A DNA stretch of 16,907 nucleotides from JBFJVZ01 sp041623895. GTDB lineage: Bacteria > Planctomycetota > Planctomycetia > Pirellulales > Pirellulaceae. The DNA is taken from the NCBI GenBank assembly GCA_041623895.1, contig JBFJVZ010000129.1, forward strand, positions 1 through 16,907. Direction: 5' to 3'. Shown here one piece after another: positions 6,611 through 15,629 of the stretch. The stretch's first letter is position 1, and every line of letters begins with the position of its first letter. The notes under the pieces are model-generated. The model saw only the letters and a program-made list of their open reading frames with translations. It had not been told where the DNA came from and made no database searches. Both the position numbers and the translations under genes were made by a program.

Positions 6611-7438
6611 TCATTGTCCGTAACTGACAGTCGTTTTTTCACGGCTCGCAGATTTGATTCCGAGCTCGCGCCGCATCACCGCGCCGGTATCGCAGAACCA
6701 TTTGAACAGCGTCTTCACGTCGATGCCGACGTTGAAGTGCTTGACACCCATCTGTAAGTAAGGCTCGAATCCGCTGGGGGCGGCTAATTCCACGCGCGGC
6801 GCAACACCTGACTTCAAAGCGGTCTCGATCATGTATCGTTCAGCTTCCTTGACTTTGGGGTGAGTGAACTGCCCGGTCAGCCCAATGCTGTTGGAATAGT
6901 CAGCTGGTCCGAACTGGACCATGTCGACGCCCGGCACAGCGAGCATTGCTTCCAGATTCTCAATCGCCTGCTTCTTCTCGATCATCAAAACGATGACAAC
7001 GCTGTCCAAGGCATCCGCCCAAGCTTCACTTCCGCCTTCCAGCAGGGCGGCGCGGTGCATGTTGACGCCGTGAAGTCCGCCAGATTTCGGCCGCTCGCTG
7101 CGAATCGCGCGAACACACTGTTGCACCTCGCCCACATCGCGCGGGTCGGCGAACAAGACGCTTTGAAAACCCGCGCCGATCGCCCGCACGGCAGCGTGCG
7201 CGCGCGACTCCTGTTCTATCTTGATCATCCCGCTCAGGTGATCAAACAGCTCGATCGCGCGGCCCATGTTTTCCAAGCTATTGTGATCGTACGGTGCGTA
7301 CTCGCCACTAAATTCGACGTAATCGAAAACACCGCTGTGCCCAACCAGTTCGATAATGGTTGGCCAAGCTGACAAGATTCGTGTACCCAAAGTTGGTTGG
7401 CCGGAATCCAGCAATTCTCGTAGGCGGTTGTGGCGCAT
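6611..7438 (-). CDS. HpcH/HpaI aldolase family protein with altered active site
   Basis: The ATG at 7438 gives 275 residues, near the usual 250-270 of HpcH/HpaI aldolases; a TTG at 7504 would add a non-conserved stretch. Family members cleave 2-keto-3-deoxy acids to pyruvate plus an aldehyde using a divalent metal. Conserved here are FDYVEFSGEYAPYD (about 39-51), the metal-binding glutamate in LMIEKKQAI (E154), and the metal-binding aspartate in VQFGPADYSNSIG (D180). Two residues differ from HpaI. The histidine of its GEHAPN motif is Y47, and the arginine of its VVRP segment appears as K73 (MIKIEQES). The protein may therefore belong to a divergent subfamily with changed chemistry. No signal peptide is present. 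It is divergent from the secretin-like gene and convergent with hemL. Confidence 0.85.
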   Translation of the reverse strand: MRHNRLRELLDSGQPTLGTRILSAWPTIIELVGHSGVFDYVEFSGEYAPYDHNSLENMGRAIELFDHLSGMIKIEQESRAHAAVRAIGAGFQSVLFADPRDVGEVQQCVRAIRSERPKSGGLHGVNMHRAALLEGGSEAWADALDSVVIVLMIEKKQAIENLEAMLAVPGVDMVQFGPADYSNSIGLTGQFTHPKVKEAERYMIETALKSGVAPRVELAAPSGFEPYLQMGVKHFNVGIDVKTLFKWFCDTGAVMRRELGIKSASREKTTVSYGQ

Positions 7439-7884
7439 GATGGTCGTATACCTGTCGGGCTTAGCGAGTCGGCGGGTGATGGAATGATCGCGATTGTAGA
7501 ACAATCGAGCGAAAAGTTTTTGTGCTGTTTGCTGCCGCCCCCCTGCTGCGTTTTGCCTGGAAATTCACAGGCCCCCGCTGATCATCAAACTGGACACCTC
7601 CGGAGAGTTAAAAACGGCACTCGGGGAAGATCAGGCGGTCTGCAGTTCAGTCCATGGATATGGTTTTGATCCGCAGCAAAGATTGACTTTTCCCGATATT
7701 TAGCTACCTTAAATGAGCGTTTTGCTATTTGCGAACGCAGTCGCTGCGTGCGACTCCCCCACCAACCGAGTGCATGGTCGCTAACCTTCATTGCGTCAGC
7801 ATCGTGATGCCCATGGGAACAAGTTGTTTCCCGGCACGTGCAAAGCATGCATTCTCATTTCAACGACGCTCTGTCATCCTGCCA
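7439..7884. other. Long divergent intergenic region between aldolase and secretin-like genes
   Basis: These 446 nt hold no convincing gene. A rightward TTG-started extension of the secretin-like frame reaches 7729, but it lies before the signal peptide and reads unlike a protein. The region must contain the promoters of both flanking genes. A TTGACT at 7683-7688 with TACCTT 16 nt later is a weak candidate for the rightward one. A perfect short hairpin, ACGCAG-TCG-CTGCGT, occupies 7735-7749 within the probable leader. I see no riboswitch I can name. Confidence 0.5.
7683..7710 (+). promoter_or_regulatory. Weak candidate promoter for the secretin-like gene
   Basis: TTGACT (5/6 match) is followed after 16 nt by TACCTT (only 3/6 match), with an AT-rich start region after it. 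If used, the leader would be about 170 nt and would include the hairpin at 7735-7749. Confidence 0.2.
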
Positions 7885-10419
7885 ATGTCAAGCTCTTGGA
7901 TCTTTCGACACAGTTGGAATCGGATTCCATTTGTATTGGTTTGTCTGCTGATCACGGCTTTGCCGGCGCGGGCCGATGAGTTCCCCATTGACGAGACGAA
8001 ATCGGTTGCCGCGGAGGATGATTCGGCCGCGTTGCGATTTTCGTTTGCCGGAGCACCTTGGCGAGATGTCATTCAGTGGCTTGCCGATGAAGGCGACCTG
8101 GCTTTGCATGTCGGCGATTTGCCGACGGGAAGTTTCACGTATTCCGATCCGAATCCGTACACCCACCAGCGGGCAATTGATCGAGTCAATCTGTTTTTGC
8201 TACCGCAAGGATTTACCGTCGTCCGTAGCGGGCAACTATTGTCTGTGATCAATTTGGGCGACCCGCGCAGCGTTAAACAATTGGATGCACTGGCTGAGTT
8301 AGTCACGGTCGATCAGCTCGCCGACCAAAATGATCACGATGTTGTCAAGTGTTTCTTTCCGCTCGTTGAACTGGAGCCGGAGGAAGCAGTCCAAGAGCTT
8401 GCCGCACTGAAACTGATGACGAAGCCGGCCGTATTCGAGAAGACAAAGCAATTATTGATTACGGATACGGCAGCGCAGTTGAAGAACGTCAAGTCCGTTC
8501 TTGATTCATTTGTACCGTCCCAAATGGACAATGGGACCGTGGTCAAAAGCTTTACATTGAAATACGTGGATGCCGAAGACGTGCTGGTCGTGGCCAGGCC
8601 GCACCTGGGATTGGCCACCGGCGAAATGATCGGCATCGATGTCAGTTTGTCTGCGGACGTGCAAGGCAAGAACATCTTCGTCACCGGTATCGAGGATAAG
8701 GTCAAGCTGATCGAAGGCCTGGTGACGGCCATCGACCACCCGAAGCAAGACATGTCGACGGCGAACGGCGCCATGGAGCTGAAGGCTTATCCGGTGGACG
8801 GTGGCAACGTCGAAACCGTGTACAACGTCTTGCAGACATTGCTGGCTGGCAAGACAGTACGTTTATCCATGGATGAAGCGGCTAGCAGCGTGGTTGCCTT
8901 GGCATCACCAGCGGTGCAACGCGAGATCGAACAAACCGTGCTTCAGCTGCAGGCCAACGAGGCAGAGTTTGAAGTGATTCCGCTGAAGACCGTGGACCCC
9001 TATTTTGCGATCAGCTTGCTGGAAGAGATGCTCGATCTGCCGGACGCCCTGGATGATCCGGAAGAGATCGATCCGGACGCCCCCAAGATTGATGCGGATC
9101 CAGCAAACATGCGTCTGTTTGTTCGCGCCAAGAGACCACGGATCGAACAAATCAAAAAGATCGTTGCGGGGCTGGATATCAGTTCCAGCGCAGGAAGTGA
9201 CGATCAGATACGAATCTTTCCAATGAAGGGAAAGCAGGCCGAGCAGGTGCTGACGACGGCGGCAAAGTTTTGGCGCGCAGCGAACCCCGTCTTCCTTTAT
9301 CAGACTGGCGACGTGGACACCGGCGAACGGACAGAACGTGTTCCGGGCAGCGATTTGAAAACCACTTCTCTGCAGCCGGTGCAGCCCGTGGCCTTGTCGA
9401 TTCCCAGCGAATTGTTGCTGACATCGGGCGGAAATTCGAGTGCACCGTCCATTCGTTGCCAAATCACATCGCGCGGCTTGTTGATGCAATCGGAAGACAC
9501 GCGGGCGCTGGATCATTTTGAGGATCATTTACGAACCATCGCCGGACCGCCCGATTCCATACCTTCACCGCCGATCGTGTTTTACATGAAATACACCAAG
9601 GCCGATGACGCCATTCGAATGCTGGCCGAGTTGCTGGATGGCGGTGAGGCGGCCGGACTGGCCGAAAGCGGATCACTGGTAAACGGATACGTGTCCTCGT
9701 CAGATTCCTTTCTGGGCAGCCTGGTGACTTCGCGGGACGGCACCATCACGATGACATCCGGATCGATCACCATCGTTGCCGATTCGCGATTGAATCGCCT
9801 GATCACGCAAGGAACCGCAAGCGACATCGATCGAATCGAACAGTATCTCAAGATTGTCGATAAGGATAACAGCATCACTGCCATCGAAACCTACGGCACT
9901 TCTCGGGTGATTGAATTGGTTCACACCAAAGCCAACGAAGTCGCTGCGGCAATTCGGGATGCCTATGCCGGCCGTGTTACTGCGGCGGCTGCGTCCACAA
10001 ATCAACCGGGCGGCGGCAATCCGCAGAACCAGCAAGCTCAGCGTGAAGCGGTAGCGATCGCTGCTGCCGATGCGAAACAGGCCGATTCCAAGAAGCCTCC
10101 GCAGCAAAAAAAAGCGAGCCAACCGCCGCGAGATCTTGAACCGAAGATGACAATCGCCGTCCATGAGCCGAGTAACTCGCTGATCGTCACGGCACCCGAA
10201 CAGTTGTTGACGCAAGTAGAAAAGCTGGCGATGTCGATTGACGCGCGTGGCAAACAAACGGTCGAAGTCATCGCGCCACTGAATGCTGAATTTATCGAGT
10301 CGGTTCTGCAGGAAGTCTTGCTGGGTGCACCAGCAACAACGTCGAATCGGGGATCGTCACAATCGCGGCCAACACCTTCGGTGCCGATACCGCCTCAACG
10401 AAGCAAAACCAACCGATAG
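7885..10419 (+). CDS. Secretin-like exported protein: N0 plus about seven NolW-like domains, no pore domain
   Basis: From the ATG at 7885 the product has 844 residues. It starts with a Sec signal (MSSSWIFRHSWNRIPFVLVC..., cleavage near ARA|DE). A TTG at 7729 would put 52 odd residues before the signal. An N0/STN-like domain (about 46-125, with FSFAGAPWRDVIQWLADEG) comes first. It is followed by repeated secretin N-domain units, each starting with a strand such as VVKCFFPL (153), VVKSFTLKY (218), MELKAYPV (296), FEVIPLKTV (361), IRIFPMKGK (442), VFYMKYTKA (563) and SRVIELVHT (673). Several end in an (L)VTA/LITD-type strand plus helix. A Q/P/K-rich linker lies at about 704-750. A truncated eighth unit (TVEVIAPLN) leads to the stop, with no secretin beta-barrel. 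It is probably a periplasmic protein-interaction array, or a subunit partnering a true secretin elsewhere. Confidence 0.8.
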   Translation: MSSSWIFRHSWNRIPFVLVCLLITALPARADEFPIDETKSVAAEDDSAALRFSFAGAPWRDVIQWLADEGDLALHVGDLPTGSFTYSDPNPYTHQRAIDRVNLFLLPQGFTVVRSGQLLSVINLGDPRSVKQLDALAELVTVDQLADQNDHDVVKCFFPLVELEPEEAVQELAALKLMTKPAVFEKTKQLLITDTAAQLKNVKSVLDSFVPSQMDNGTVVKSFTLKYVDAEDVLVVARPHLGLATGEMIGIDVSLSADVQGKNIFVTGIEDKVKLIEGLVTAIDHPKQDMSTANGAMELKAYPVDGGNVETVYNVLQTLLAGKTVRLSMDEAASSVVALASPAVQREIEQTVLQLQANEAEFEVIPLKTVDPYFAISLLEEMLDLPDALDDPEEIDPDAPKIDADPANMRLFVRAKRPRIEQIKKIVAGLDISSSAGSDDQIRIFPMKGKQAEQVLTTAAKFWRAANPVFLYQTGDVDTGERTERVPGSDLKTTSLQPVQPVALSIPSELLLTSGGNSSAPSIRCQITSRGLLMQSEDTRALDHFEDHLRTIAGPPDSIPSPPIVFYMKYTKADDAIRMLAELLDGGEAAGLAESGSLVNGYVSSSDSFLGSLVTSRDGTITMTSGSITIVADSRLNRLITQGTASDIDRIEQYLKIVDKDNSITAIETYGTSRVIELVHTKANEVAAAIRDAYAGRVTAAAASTNQPGGGNPQNQQAQREAVAIAAADAKQADSKKPPQQKKASQPPRDLEPKMTIAVHEPSNSLIVTAPEQLLTQVEKLAMSIDARGKQTVEVIAPLNAEFIESVLQEVLLGAPATTSNRGSSQSRPTPSVPIPPQRSKTNR

Positions 10420-10512
10420 ATCGATTCGTCGCGAAACGCGGGAGTTTCCCAGAATGGGTTACCGTAATTTGCATCTCCTGAGTCCGCTGCGATGAACCTG
10501 AGATCTTAAGGA

Positions 10513-13500
10513 ATGATCGCACGCCAATTACTCATTGCGGCATGTTGCCTCTGGTCTCTGGCAGTCGTTGCTCAAGAAATTCCTGTCTTGGCTCAGGAAC
10601 ATGGCGATCCGCGAACGTTCAACTTTCAACAACACGTTCGGCCGCTGCTGAGTACATTCTGCGTTCGCTGTCATGACGCTGAGAAAATGGAATCCGGCAT
10701 TCGCGTCGATCAGATCGGCAAGACGCTGAACGAAAAACAGCTTTTTCTCGGCGAACAGCTTCTCAAGCAGGTTAGCGAGCGGGCAATGCCTCCGTCGGAT
10801 CAACCGCAGCCAACCGATGATCAACGTCGCGTGCTGATTCAGTGGATACGCGGCGAACTTCATGCGGCCAAGACACGTGATCCTGAAAAGCATGGCTCGC
10901 TCCGTAGACTGACTATCGCGCAGTACCGCAATACCTTAGCGGACCTGCTGGGAATCAAAGAGGATCTGACCGACGCTCTACCGCCCGACAGCGTCTCCAC
11001 AGACGGTTTTCTCAATAACGAATCGACGATGCTGTTGTCTCCGTTATTGATTGAGGCGTACTTTGAAGTCGCGGAGAAAGCATTGGACCGATGCATCGTT
11101 GATGAGAATCAAAAGCCGGTCATCCAGACTTTCCGTATGGAGTTCGGCAAGTCGATTAACCCGCAGCCTTGCCCGGATAAATTGATTCTTGGTGCTAACA
11201 GCCATCTACTGGCAAACGAAGACTTTCTGGTTCGGCAACTGACACCAAAGAAACCGTTCTCGTACGACCCCCTGTCGATGCAGACGCGTTACCGATTCAT
11301 CGAAGGCTATCAGGGCAACGCTACTGTTCGTGGATGGAGAGATTACAACAGCATCTATCACGCAGTTTTCGCCTGCCTGCGAGGCACGGAAGGCTATCCA
11401 AAAGGGAAAGCCTACGAAACGGTAACCGAGGGCTTGTTGCTGCGACCGGCAATTCCCAGTTCCGAGTTGTTTGGCCAATCCAGCACCTATGGGCCGAAAG
11501 CGAACTTCAAGATTTCGCTTCGTGAATTACCCGACCACGGCAACTTTCGCGTTACCGTGCGGGCAGCCCGCTGCGACGATGGCTTGTTGTTGGACAAAGG
11601 AACAAGACCGAGAGCTGAAAGCGGCGAGCATTCCGTTACCGCTAGAGGTTTCTCGGAGCCGGTGAAGGTTGAAATACCGCAGTCCGGGATTTATCAGGTA
11701 GATGTTTTTCTGAATTCCCGTGATGGCCCGATCGAAGTTGACGATTCGCATCTGAATCAGGGTTTGATCGGGGCTTGGTCGCTTGACGGAGATACCAAGG
11801 GCCGGTCGGACGATCGAGAACTCGTCGGCAAGATCGCAGGCGAAGCAGAATTTGTTGACTCGCCTTTTGGAAAAGCGATCTCACTGGACGGCGATGCGGA
11901 TGCGGTCGTCGTGCCTCGTCATGATGGGATCAATGTTGGTGCTGGCGATTTCACGGTGGCCGCATGGATCCATCCGCGACAGCTTCGACAATCGGGCATC
12001 GTTTGTTTGGGTGGATACGGATACACACACGGTTGGTTGTTCGACATGCCGGACAGCACAGGAGTATTGCGTTTGGAAACAGCGAAGCCCGGCAGAGAGC
12101 ACAATGGAACCGTGAAATCGCGAGCGGGTGTGATTCGCGAGAATCAATGGCAGCATGTGGCGGCGGTGGTACGTCGCGGTGAAAATCAAACGCGATTGTT
12201 TGTCAACGGTTACCAGGTCGCCGTGGGCACGATCGGTGACGTTGACTTGGATAATCCAGACGTTGCCTTGCACATTGGCCGCATCCAAAATGCGCAACTT
12301 TTCAAGGGCGAAATTGACGAGGTTCGACTCTATCGCCGCGCTTTGCAAGTCGCCGAAATCGAGGCCCTGGTGCAGCCCGGCCTTCATTTGGTTCAGCCGC
12401 CGCCGCCGGAAAATCCTCAGGATCTGCTGTTAACTTTGGGCAACCGTAGCTTTAGCCGACGACTTGACCAGGCCGCATTCATGGTCGTTCGCTTGCCGGC
12501 CGGACCGCTGAACGTGAAAGCAAGTTACGGCGGAAACACACCTGTGACGCGAATTGTTTTCACGCGGCTGAATGACTCTGATCCGCTCACTCAGGAATTT
12601 CGCCGCTTTGAAACGCGATCACCACGATTGGGCGTGTTTGTCGGCCTGCGACGAGACTGCGGTAGCACTTTGAACCAGGTCGGCGGGCCTCAAGATGTGA
12701 AATCGCCGGACTTTCACGATTTTGTTTTTACCGACGCGATCAACAACTACCCAAGTCCCGACGTCGAGGAAGACAACGTCAATTATTTGGCGGGAGTGCG
12801 AGAAATCGGCGTGCGTAGCCTGTATACGGATGGTCGCGATATGCCACGCTTATTGATTCGTTCGGTCGAGTTCGAAGGGCCCTATTACGAATCGTGGCCG
12901 CCGGCAACCCATCAAAACATCTTCATTGAATCTGACCATCAAGCAAACCCGAGTGAGTATGCCGGCGACATCATTCGCTCGTTTGCCAGCCGGGCGTTTC
13001 GCAGGCCAATCACGGCGGACGAAGCCGCGTCGTTGCTGAGAATTTGGAAAACCTGTTATGCGCAACATCACGATTTTCAACAAAGCATCAAAGATACCTT
13101 GCTTGTCGTTTTGACATCGCCGCAGTTCTTATTCCTGATTGAAAGCAGCGACAGCCCGCAGCCCGAATCGCTGGACTCCTATGAATTGGCGTCCAAGTTA
13201 TCGTACTTCCTTTGGAACACGGCACCCGACGATCGACTGTTGCAGTTGGCCGCGGCCGGCAATCTGCGTACATCACTGAATGCCGAAATCGATCGATTGA
13301 TCGACGATCCGCGATTCGATCAATTTGCCAATGAGTTCGCCTCCCAGTGGTTCGGGCTTGACAAGTTTGACGTGGTCGAGGTGAATCAACAGCGATATCC
13401 ATCGCTCACCCGCGACACGAAGGCGGAACTCAGGAAAGAACCCGCGTGTTTTCTGAAATACCTGATCAGCAACAATTTGCCACTGGCGCAATTGCTTGAT

Positions 13501-14160
13501 TCAGATTTCGTCGTCGCCAACGAAGTGGTCGCCAGATACTACGGCTTGTCCAATCAACTTGAGAGCGGATTTCGCTTTGTGCCTGTCGCGCACGGTGACG
13601 AGAAATTGGGAGGCCTGCTCTGCCAAGCCGCGATCCTGGCCGGTCTGTCCGATGGACGCGAATCCAATCCGGTCAAGCGAGGCGCGTGGCTGGCGCGCAA
13701 GATCATTGCGGAGCCGCCCGACGATCCGCCGCCCAATGTTCCGGAGTTACCCGCGGATGAAGACCAACAGCTAACACTGCGGGAAAAACTCGAGCGGCAT
13801 CGAAACCAACAAGGCTGTGCCAAGTGCCATGCGGGGATCGATCCTTGGGGGATTCCGTTTGAGCAGTACGATGCGGCTGGTTTGCTAAAGCCTGGGCCGG
13901 TTGATACCCACTCCACTTTGCCGGATAACACCCAGGTCGCGAACCTGAATGAGCTGAAGGAGTATTTGGCCAATGATCGAATCGACCAGGTTGCTTTCAG
14001 TTTTCTCAAGCATTTAGCCACTTATGCGACCGGACGCAGTCTGAGTTACAACGAGATTGAGTTTCTGAAGCAGGAAGGAATACAATTGAAGCGGGACGGT
14101 TATCTGCTACAGGACATGATTCGTTTCGTTGCTACCAGTAAACTGTTTCTGGAAAAGTAA
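10513..14160 (+). CDS. Large planctomycete cytochrome, DUF1587/LamG/DUF1595/DUF1592/DUF1588/DUF1585
   Basis: A 1215-residue exported protein with a Sec signal (MIARQLLIAACCLWSLAVVA). Domains in order: a c-type cytochrome module with CVRCH at 50-54 and the AMPP segment; DUF1587 (about 130-195, LRRLTIAQYRNTLADLLGI); an unassigned beta-rich part; a LamG/concanavalin-like domain (about 417-623, GLIGAWSLDGD to FKGEIDEVRLYRRAL); DUF1595 (about 820-885, ASRAFRRPITADEA); DUF1592 (about 890-1020, ELASKLSYFLWNTAPDD); DUF1588 (about 1031-1130, with NPVKRGAWLARKII and a second heme-type motif CAKCH at 1102-1106); and DUF1585 to the end. It probably sits in the periplasm or envelope and transfers electrons. 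Its substrate is unknown, and LamG suggests carbohydrate or glycan binding. AAGGA abuts the ATG with no spacer, so it is a poor ribosome site. It pairs with the DUF1552 gene downstream, as is usual in this phylum. Confidence 0.93.
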   Translation: MIARQLLIAACCLWSLAVVAQEIPVLAQEHGDPRTFNFQQHVRPLLSTFCVRCHDAEKMESGIRVDQIGKTLNEKQLFLGEQLLKQVSERAMPPSDQPQPTDDQRRVLIQWIRGELHAAKTRDPEKHGSLRRLTIAQYRNTLADLLGIKEDLTDALPPDSVSTDGFLNNESTMLLSPLLIEAYFEVAEKALDRCIVDENQKPVIQTFRMEFGKSINPQPCPDKLILGANSHLLANEDFLVRQLTPKKPFSYDPLSMQTRYRFIEGYQGNATVRGWRDYNSIYHAVFACLRGTEGYPKGKAYETVTEGLLLRPAIPSSELFGQSSTYGPKANFKISLRELPDHGNFRVTVRAARCDDGLLLDKGTRPRAESGEHSVTARGFSEPVKVEIPQSGIYQVDVFLNSRDGPIEVDDSHLNQGLIGAWSLDGDTKGRSDDRELVGKIAGEAEFVDSPFGKAISLDGDADAVVVPRHDGINVGAGDFTVAAWIHPRQLRQSGIVCLGGYGYTHGWLFDMPDSTGVLRLETAKPGREHNGTVKSRAGVIRENQWQHVAAVVRRGENQTRLFVNGYQVAVGTIGDVDLDNPDVALHIGRIQNAQLFKGEIDEVRLYRRALQVAEIEALVQPGLHLVQPPPPENPQDLLLTLGNRSFSRRLDQAAFMVVRLPAGPLNVKASYGGNTPVTRIVFTRLNDSDPLTQEFRRFETRSPRLGVFVGLRRDCGSTLNQVGGPQDVKSPDFHDFVFTDAINNYPSPDVEEDNVNYLAGVREIGVRSLYTDGRDMPRLLIRSVEFEGPYYESWPPATHQNIFIESDHQANPSEYAGDIIRSFASRAFRRPITADEAASLLRIWKTCYAQHHDFQQSIKDTLLVVLTSPQFLFLIESSDSPQPESLDSYELASKLSYFLWNTAPDDRLLQLAAAGNLRTSLNAEIDRLIDDPRFDQFANEFASQWFGLDKFDVVEVNQQRYPSLTRDTKAELRKEPACFLKYLISNNLPLAQLLDSDFVVANEVVARYYGLSNQLESGFRFVPVAHGDEKLGGLLCQAAILAGLSDGRESNPVKRGAWLARKIIAEPPDDPPPNVPELPADEDQQLTLREKLERHRNQQGCAKCHAGIDPWGIPFEQYDAAGLLKPGPVDTHSTLPDNTQVANLNELKEYLANDRIDQVAFSFLKHLATYATGRSLSYNEIEFLKQEGIQLKRDGYLLQDMIRFVATSKLFLEK
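11761..12381 (+). other. LamG-type domain insert within the DUF1592 cytochrome
   Basis: Residues 417-623 form a complete LamG/pentraxin-like jelly roll. Marks are GLIGAWSLDG, GKAISLDGDADAVVVP, GDFTVAAWIHP, NQWQHVAAVV, TRLFVNGYQVA and IDEVRLYRRALQVAEI. It lies between the DUF1587 part and the DUF1595/1592 half, where a carbohydrate-binding or adhesion function would tether the cytochrome to a substrate. Confidence 0.85.
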
Positions 14161-14240
14161 TCTGATTCTGAAACGCACGTTCGCCTGGCGGCCACTTCGT
14201 AGTCGAACGAATTCTTCCACCGTGTAATCGCGAGCAACCC

Positions 14241-15578
14241 ATGGTCACGCCCGTCAAACTCGATCGTCGATCTGTGCTGAAAGGTGTTGCGGGCGCAACG
14301 CTGGCCTTGCCGGTTTTGGAAGCGATGGGACGGGAGGTGGCTGAACAGATACCGCGGCGGTTCTGTGCGCTTTACACCGCCAACGGAATGTCATTGCCAA
14401 AATCTGAACATGGGATTGACGATTGGAGTTGGTTTCCCCGGACTGAAAAGGATGGCCAGTTTGAATTTGGGAAATCAACCGAACCTCTCCGCCCGTTCCG
14501 CGAGCAACTTAGTTTCCTGGGCGGTCTGTATCACGAGAACGGTACCAAGGCTGACCCGCACGTTTGTTCTGATATGTGGCTGACAGGAGCGCCGCTGCAC
14601 AATCCAAAACCGGGAACCTACAACTCAGTGGCTCTGGACCAGGTTGTCGCGTTGCACACCAAACAGCACTGCCGCCAACCTTCGCTGGTGCTATCGATCG
14701 ATGCCGGTGTCGGATTTCTGTCCCGCACCGGAACGATCTCGTACAGTCAGGAAGGCAGACCGATTCCGGCAGAAAACAACCCGCGGCGAGTCTTTGATCG
14801 CTTGTTTCGTGGTGACCGGGCTTCGTTCGATTTGAAAAAGGAGCGTTTGGCGAAACGAATTAGATTGGTTGATGCTGTCCTGGAGAATGCTCGAGCACTG
14901 AACAAGAAACTCGGCCAGTCCGACCGGGAAAAAATGGATCAGTACCTGACATCGCTCAGCGAAGTCGAATCCCGATTGGTCGCCTCGGAAAAATGGCTCG
15001 ACATCCCGCTCAAGCAGCAAGATTACTCACACCTCAATCTGGATGCGACACCAGAAGGCGAACCCGGTGAGTACTACCGCAACATGTTTGATTTGATCGC
15101 ATTGGCTTTCGATGCGGATATCACTCGCAGCGTTTCATTCATGCTCAATCGCGAAGACGGCATGGGAATCAGTGACACGTTTCCGCTGAAATTAGGATTG
15201 ACTCGCACGCATCACAATCTTTCACACGCCGGCGACAAAGATGGTCAGTTGCAGTTTGCCAAATACGATCTTTTTCTCAGTGAGCAACTGGCGTATTTCT
15301 GTTCACGGCTGCAGCAGTACAGGGACATCAATGGCCCGGTCCTGGATAACAGCATCGTGTTGTACGGCAGTGGAGCCAGCACCACGCACTATCCCAAGAA
15401 CTTGCCGACGATGATTGCCGGGGGTGCGAACATGGGGCTTAAGCACGGTCAATATTGGCGTGACGGCGAGACGAAAATGTCAAACGTCTTTATCAGCATC
15501 CTGCATTCGATGGGCATTTACGAGCCGTCATTCTCGGACAGCACAGGCGTTCTGCACGACGCAATTTTTCACGTTTGA
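14241..15578 (+). CDS. Tat-exported DUF1552 protein
   Basis: A 445-residue protein, close to the family's usual 430-480. A twin-arginine signal is present: VKLDRRSVLKGVAGATLALP, with the RR pair at residues 9-10 and a moderate hydrophobic stretch before LEAMG. The body carries DUF1552 features: RRFCALYTANGMS, LSFLGGLYHENG, DPHVCSDMWLTGAP, SVALDQVVA, SLVLSIDAGVGF, TISYSQEGRPIPAENNPRRV, LTRTHHNLSHAGD and DNSIVLYGSGAS. The biochemical role of DUF1552 is not established. It is nearly always encoded beside a DUF1592-type cytochrome, and the Tat signal suggests that it folds, perhaps with a cofactor, before export. It follows the cytochrome gene by 80 nt and precedes the oxidoreductase gene by 51 nt, consistent with one transcript. 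Confidence 0.93.
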   Translation: MVTPVKLDRRSVLKGVAGATLALPVLEAMGREVAEQIPRRFCALYTANGMSLPKSEHGIDDWSWFPRTEKDGQFEFGKSTEPLRPFREQLSFLGGLYHENGTKADPHVCSDMWLTGAPLHNPKPGTYNSVALDQVVALHTKQHCRQPSLVLSIDAGVGFLSRTGTISYSQEGRPIPAENNPRRVFDRLFRGDRASFDLKKERLAKRIRLVDAVLENARALNKKLGQSDREKMDQYLTSLSEVESRLVASEKWLDIPLKQQDYSHLNLDATPEGEPGEYYRNMFDLIALAFDADITRSVSFMLNREDGMGISDTFPLKLGLTRTHHNLSHAGDKDGQLQFAKYDLFLSEQLAYFCSRLQQYRDINGPVLDNSIVLYGSGASTTHYPKNLPTMIAGGANMGLKHGQYWRDGETKMSNVFISILHSMGIYEPSFSDSTGVLHDAIFHV

Positions 15579-15629
15579 TCGCGTGCACGGCTGTTTCTTG
15601 ATCACTCTTACGCGGACCTGCGAAACACC

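Noticed and set aside
6238..6642. 134-codon leftward frame across the hemL end and the repeat
   Set aside because: It overlaps hemL and the aldolase end, and its middle is simply a translation of the REP-like repeat.
7729..7884. Upstream extension of the secretin-like gene from a TTG
   Set aside because: It would place 52 unremarkable residues before an ordinary Sec signal peptide and overlaps a hairpin in the likely leader.
10106..10113. Run of eight A in the secretin-like gene, a possible slippage site or sequencing frameshift
   Set aside because: The reading frame stays coherent on both sides, with NolW-like sequence after it, and the other frames stop soon.
11881..12387. 168-codon leftward frame inside the LamG region
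   Set aside because: Antisense shadow; the sense strand has clear LamG conservation.
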